The notes under the pieces: generated by a model
The model's database searches: none
Seen by the model: only the letters and a program-made list of their open reading frames with translations
What the model was told of the DNA's origin: nothing
Shown here: positions 6,338 to 8,642 of the stretch, piece by piece
Layout of the letters: each line of letters starts with the position of its first letter
Position numbering within the stretch: the stretch's first letter is position 1
From: Clostridia bacterium
Lineage (GTDB): Bacteria; Bacillota_E; RBS10-35; JAJYVN01
Assembly (NCBI GenBank): GCA_027335515.1
Contig: DAHWHT010000176.1
Span: 1 to 8,642 of the forward strand
Length of the DNA stretch: 8,642 bases
Reading direction: 5' to 3'
Translations under genes and position numbers: made by a program

Positions 6338-7213
6338 ATGGGCATCCTCGTCGACGAGAAGACCAAGGTCCTGGTGCAGGGCATCACGGGTCGTCAGGGC
6401 GCCTTCCACACGCAACAGATGCTGGAGTTCGGCACACGCATCGTCGCGGGTGTCTCCCCCGGACGTGGAGGTGCCGAGGTTGCTGGAGTGCCGGTCTACG
6501 ATACGGTGGAGGCGGCGGTGGACAAGCGCGGCGCAACGGCGGCGGTGCTGTTTGTGCCGGCTCCGTTTGCGCGCGACGCCGCCCTGGAGGCGCTGGACGC
6601 GGGCCTGAACCCGGTCGTGATCATCGCCGAACACGTTCCGGTCCACGACGCAATGGACGTCATGGCCTTCGCGGCGCAGCGCGGCTCGGTGGTCATCGGT
6701 CCCAACACGTACGGTATCTGTGTCCCCGAAGCCCGCACCAAGATGGGGATTCCCCCCGGCCGCATCTTTCGTCCCGGTCCGGTCGGGGTTGTGGCCCGGT
6801 CGGGCACGCTTTCCTACGAGTTGGTCGCCGAACTCAGCACCGCCGGCCTTGGCCAGAGCGCGGTGGTGGGTATGGGCGGCGACCCGGTGGTGGGATTGGG
6901 GTTTGTCGACGTGCTCAAGCGCTTTGCGCGCGACGACACCACGCGCGCCATCGTCCTTGTGGGGGAGATCGGGGGGACGGCCGAGGAGGAGGCCGCCGAA
7001 CTGATCAAGGGCATGGAAAAGCCCGTGGTCGCCTACCTGGCGGGTGCCAGCGCCCCTGAGGGCAAGCGCATGGGCCATGCCGGCGCGATCATCGAGCGGG
7101 GCCGCGGCTCCTTTGCCAGCAAGCGCCAGGCCCTGGAGGCGGCGGGGGTCGCCGTGGCCGCCCTGCCGTGGGAGGTGGCGCCGCTGGTCGCCAGGGCGCT
7201 CGAAGCCTCGTAG
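6338..7213 (+). CDS. sucD: Succinyl-CoA synthetase, alpha subunit
   Basis: The CoA-binding, phosphohistidine-carrying subunit paired with SucC. Of 291 residues, the Rossmann CoA-binding part opens with KVLVQGITGRQGAFHTQQM (10-28), then VAGVSPGRGG (36-45). VARSGTLSYE (152-161) and GQSAVVGMGGDPVVG (172-186) are typical. GEIGG (209-213) holds the conserved Glu (E210). The phosphorylated His is H247 in GKRMGHAGAII (242-252). One variant stands out: the usual GPNCPG or GPNTPG motif reads GPNTYG (121-126), with Tyr125 in place of Pro. The start is ATG 6338, with GAGAGG (6321-6326) 11 nt upstream; another ATG at 6328 is out of frame. It ends without the longer C-terminal tail of some homologues. Confidence 0.96.
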   Translation: MGILVDEKTKVLVQGITGRQGAFHTQQMLEFGTRIVAGVSPGRGGAEVAGVPVYDTVEAAVDKRGATAAVLFVPAPFARDAALEALDAGLNPVVIIAEHVPVHDAMDVMAFAAQRGSVVIGPNTYGICVPEARTKMGIPPGRIFRPGPVGVVARSGTLSYELVAELSTAGLGQSAVVGMGGDPVVGLGFVDVLKRFARDDTTRAIVLVGEIGGTAEEEAAELIKGMEKPVVAYLAGASAPEGKRMGHAGAIIERGRGSFASKRQALEAAGVAVAALPWEVAPLVARALEAS

Positions 7214-7335
7214 CCACCTTCCCTCGGCCTCTGCGGCTTGTCCACCGTGTGGCACCCGGGCGTCGTGCCGCGTAGGGTCTGAGTGGACGATCGCCGATCC
7301 AACCCGCGGCAACAGGCGCCCGATGCGCCGGGGGT

Positions 7336-7363
7336 TTGTCCTGGGCGCGCGGGCGGCTATACT
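7336..7363 (+). promoter_or_regulatory. Candidate promoter for ccmE-ccmA
   Basis: TTGTCC (7336-7341) and TATACT (7358-7363), 16 bp apart, form a plausible sigma-70-type promoter within the 184-nt gap between sucD and ccmE. The -10 box is an AT-rich island in very GC-rich sequence. A start near 7370 would leave a leader of under 30 nt before the AGGGGG ribosome-binding site (7386-7391). It argues against an in-frame upstream ATG at 7323 as the ccmE start. Confidence 0.5.
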
Positions 7364-7397
7364 GGGGCGGGCCGGGGATTCCGTTAGGGGGATGCGC

Positions 7398-7856
7398 ATG
7401 CCCCGCAGGTTGCGCCTGGCGTTGGCCGCCGGCGGTATCGGGGTCGCGGTGGTGTTGCTCATGGTGACGGCCATTCGAGCCGCCTCCAATTACTATTACA
7501 CCCTGGCGCAGTTCCGCGCCCTACCCGCGTCGCGCGTCCACCCGTTTGTGCAGATCAACGGCAACCTTGCCGGCCCGATCCACTGGGATCCCGTCGCCGG
7601 CGTGTTGCAATTCACCCTGGTCGCACCTCCCGGCACCCCCGGCAGCCGGTCAACGGCGCCGCTACGCGTGATCTATCACGGTGTCGAGCCCAATGCCTTC
7701 AAACCGGGCATCACCGTTGTCGTGGCCGGCACCGTCGGCGCCACGGGTGTCTTTGATGCCCGTCAGGTCTTGGTCAAGTGCCCCTCCAACTATTCGGCGA
7801 CCCCGCCGGGCCAGAGCGGGGCCCAATGGAATCCCCCGGCCCCGGCGGCCCACTGA
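7398..7856 (+). CDS. ccmE: Cytochrome c maturation heme chaperone CcmE, CxxxY type
   Basis: A membrane-anchored chaperone that binds heme covalently outside the membrane and delivers it to apocytochromes c. Of 152 residues, one N-terminal helix (about 7-26, LALAAGGIGVAVVLLMVTAI) is the anchor. SNYYYTLAQF (30-39) matches the family's aromatic post-membrane segment. The OB-fold beta region follows: VQINGNLAGPIHWDP (51-65), LRVIYHGVEPNAFKPGITVVVAGTV (89-113), FDARQVLVKCPSNY (119-132). The heme-binding motif is C128-P-S-N-Y132, i.e. CxxxY in place of HxxxY (His-Asp-Glu-Asn-Tyr in E. coli). Known CxxxY forms occur in sulfate reducers and archaea. The tail after residue 133 is Pro/Gly-rich. The ATG at 7398 gives good spacing to AGGGGG (7386-7391); ATG 7392 and ATG 7323 are also in frame. 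ccmA follows 29 nt after the stop. Confidence 0.88.
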   Translation: MPRRLRLALAAGGIGVAVVLLMVTAIRAASNYYYTLAQFRALPASRVHPFVQINGNLAGPIHWDPVAGVLQFTLVAPPGTPGSRSTAPLRVIYHGVEPNAFKPGITVVVAGTVGATGVFDARQVLVKCPSNYSATPPGQSGAQWNPPAPAAH

Positions 7857-7885
7857 ACGCGGCCGGCGTGGGCGGGGATGGGGGC

Positions 7886-8642
7886 ATGGCGTCGCGGGAG
7901 GATGCGGCCGGACGTCGGCTGGTGCTGGCGGCGCACGGTTTGTCCTTTGGGTATGGGGTGCGAAGCGTCCTGGCAGGGGTGGGCCTGGAAGTCGGTCCGG
8001 GTGAGGTGCTCGCCCTGCTTGGGCCCAACGGCGCGGGGAAGTCGACCCTGCTGCGTCTGTTGGCCGGATTGGTGCGCCCGCAGGCCGGACAGGTGTGGTG
8101 GTGGGGGCGGCCGCCGCAGGACGCGGGATCGCCATGGCAGCGGGTGGGCGTGATCGGCCACGGCAGCTACCTCTTCGACGAACTGACGGCTCAGGAAAAC
8201 CTCGCCTACTACGCCCGCCTCCTTGGCCTGGCCGATCCGGGCGCCCGGGCGCGCGCGGCGCTGGTGGAGGCCGGGCTGGGCGCGGTGGCGGCGCGTCCGA
8301 TCGGGGAATGTTCGCGCGGCACGGTGCAGCGGGTCAGCCTTTGCCGGGCCTGGCTCGGCGATCCGCTCCTGGTGTTGGCGGACGAGCCGGCGGCCGGGTT
8401 GGATCCGGAGGCCGGGCGAGCGCTGCAGGGGCGGTTGGAGGCGCTGCGGGACGCGGGCGGGGCCGCCGTGCTCGTCTCCCACGATCTGGCGGGGTCGCTG
8501 CGCCTCGCCCAACGGTATGCGGTGCTGGCCGGAGGCCGGATCGTCGATTCCGGTGCGACCTCGGCCTGGACGGGTCGCGCGGAGGCGTTCAGCGTTGCTT
8601 ACGGCGAAGCGGTGGCCAGGGGGCGGCGCGCGGCGCGCGCCG
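7886..8642 (+). CDS. ccmA: Heme-exporter ABC ATPase CcmA (3' end beyond window)
   Basis: The ATPase of the CcmAB(CD) complex, which uses ATP to release heme-loaded CcmE. The frame runs open to the window edge with 252 codons visible. Walker A is GPNGAGKST (46-54). The CcmA-typical VIGHGSYLFDELTAQENLAYY (89-109) has His92 where other ABC proteins have the Q-loop Gln. The signature is CSRGTVQR (142-149), replacing LSGGQ. Walker B is LLVLADEP (161-168; D166, E167), with the D-loop AGLD (170-173) and H-loop VLVSHD (195-200; H199). The start is ATG 7886 behind a G-rich stretch; GTG 7868 and ATG 7826 are in frame, the last overlapping ccmE by 31 nt. It follows ccmE closely and is probably co-transcribed with it. 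The GH motif and ccmE neighbour make CcmA more likely than another ABC-2 type exporter ATPase. Confidence 0.87.
   Translation, partial: MASREDAAGRRLVLAAHGLSFGYGVRSVLAGVGLEVGPGEVLALLGPNGAGKSTLLRLLAGLVRPQAGQVWWWGRPPQDAGSPWQRVGVIGHGSYLFDELTAQENLAYYARLLGLADPGARARAALVEAGLGAVAARPIGECSRGTVQRVSLCRAWLGDPLLVLADEPAAGLDPEAGRALQGRLEALRDAGGAAVLVSHDLAGSLRLAQRYAVLAGGRIVDSGATSAWTGRAEAFSVAYGEAVARGRRAARA

Noticed and set aside
5977..7059. 360-residue plus-strand frame, including a GTG at 6196 with a ribosome-binding site
   Set aside because: Out of phase with sucC and sucD and of shadow-like composition; only the spacer portion was kept as a curiosity.
7251..7269. GGCAC/GTGCC hairpin after sucD as a terminator
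   Set aside because: Only a 5-bp stem with a 9-nt loop and no T-run; not convincing as an intrinsic terminator.
6026..7489. 487-residue reading frame on the minus strand
   Set aside because: It is antisense to sucC and sucD, which have unmistakable catalytic motifs. Its His/Arg-rich composition is typical of antisense frames in GC-rich genes.
7790..8512. 240-residue minus-strand frame
   Set aside because: Antisense to ccmA, whose Walker A, Walker B and H-loop are all present on the plus strand.

Overview
The window is GC-rich bacterial DNA in two parts. Positions 1-1580 are a decayed mobile-element zone whose first part is visibly less GC-rich. From 1580 onward lies intact host-type coding sequence with strong G/C at third codon positions. 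The genes indicate a respiring bacterium with a TCA cycle and a System I (Ccm) cytochrome c maturation pathway. The heme chaperone CcmE has the CxxxY heme-binding motif rather than the enterobacterial HxxxY. The malate dehydrogenase is of the LDH-like type. I cannot name the phylum from this sequence alone.

Layout. (1) 2-379 (+): C-terminal remnant of a DruA/DUF4338 protein. (2) 394-1248 (+): IS630-family transposase that loses its family sequence just after the second catalytic Asp, so it is a broken gene. (3) 1249-1579: no convincing gene; it holds several hairpins and a perfect 14-bp tandem duplication. (4) 1580-2959 (-): VirD4/TraG-like coupling ATPase with no relaxase or other transfer gene in view. 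(5) 3181-4005 (+): exported family-3 solute-binding protein without a permease. (6) 4087-7213 (+): mdh, sucC and sucD, preceded by a good sigma-70-type promoter at 4002-4030 and a leader with a 17-bp-period direct repeat and a hairpin. (7) 7398-8642 (+): ccmE, with its own promoter candidate, then ccmA, which runs off the end of the window.

How the genes work together. Malate dehydrogenase and succinyl-CoA synthetase are TCA-cycle enzymes, probably co-transcribed, although sucC and sucD are separated by an unusually long 155-nt spacer. CcmE and CcmA start a cytochrome c maturation cluster that would supply electron carriers for respiration. The left part looks like a site of repeated insertion and decay beside an orphan DNA-transfer ATPase.

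No wholly new multi-gene system is convincingly visible. The points most worth following are the mdh leader with mutually exclusive hairpins, the structured non-coding block at 1249-1579, the CxxxY CcmE and the orphan coupling protein. No tRNA, rRNA or CRISPR array was seen.
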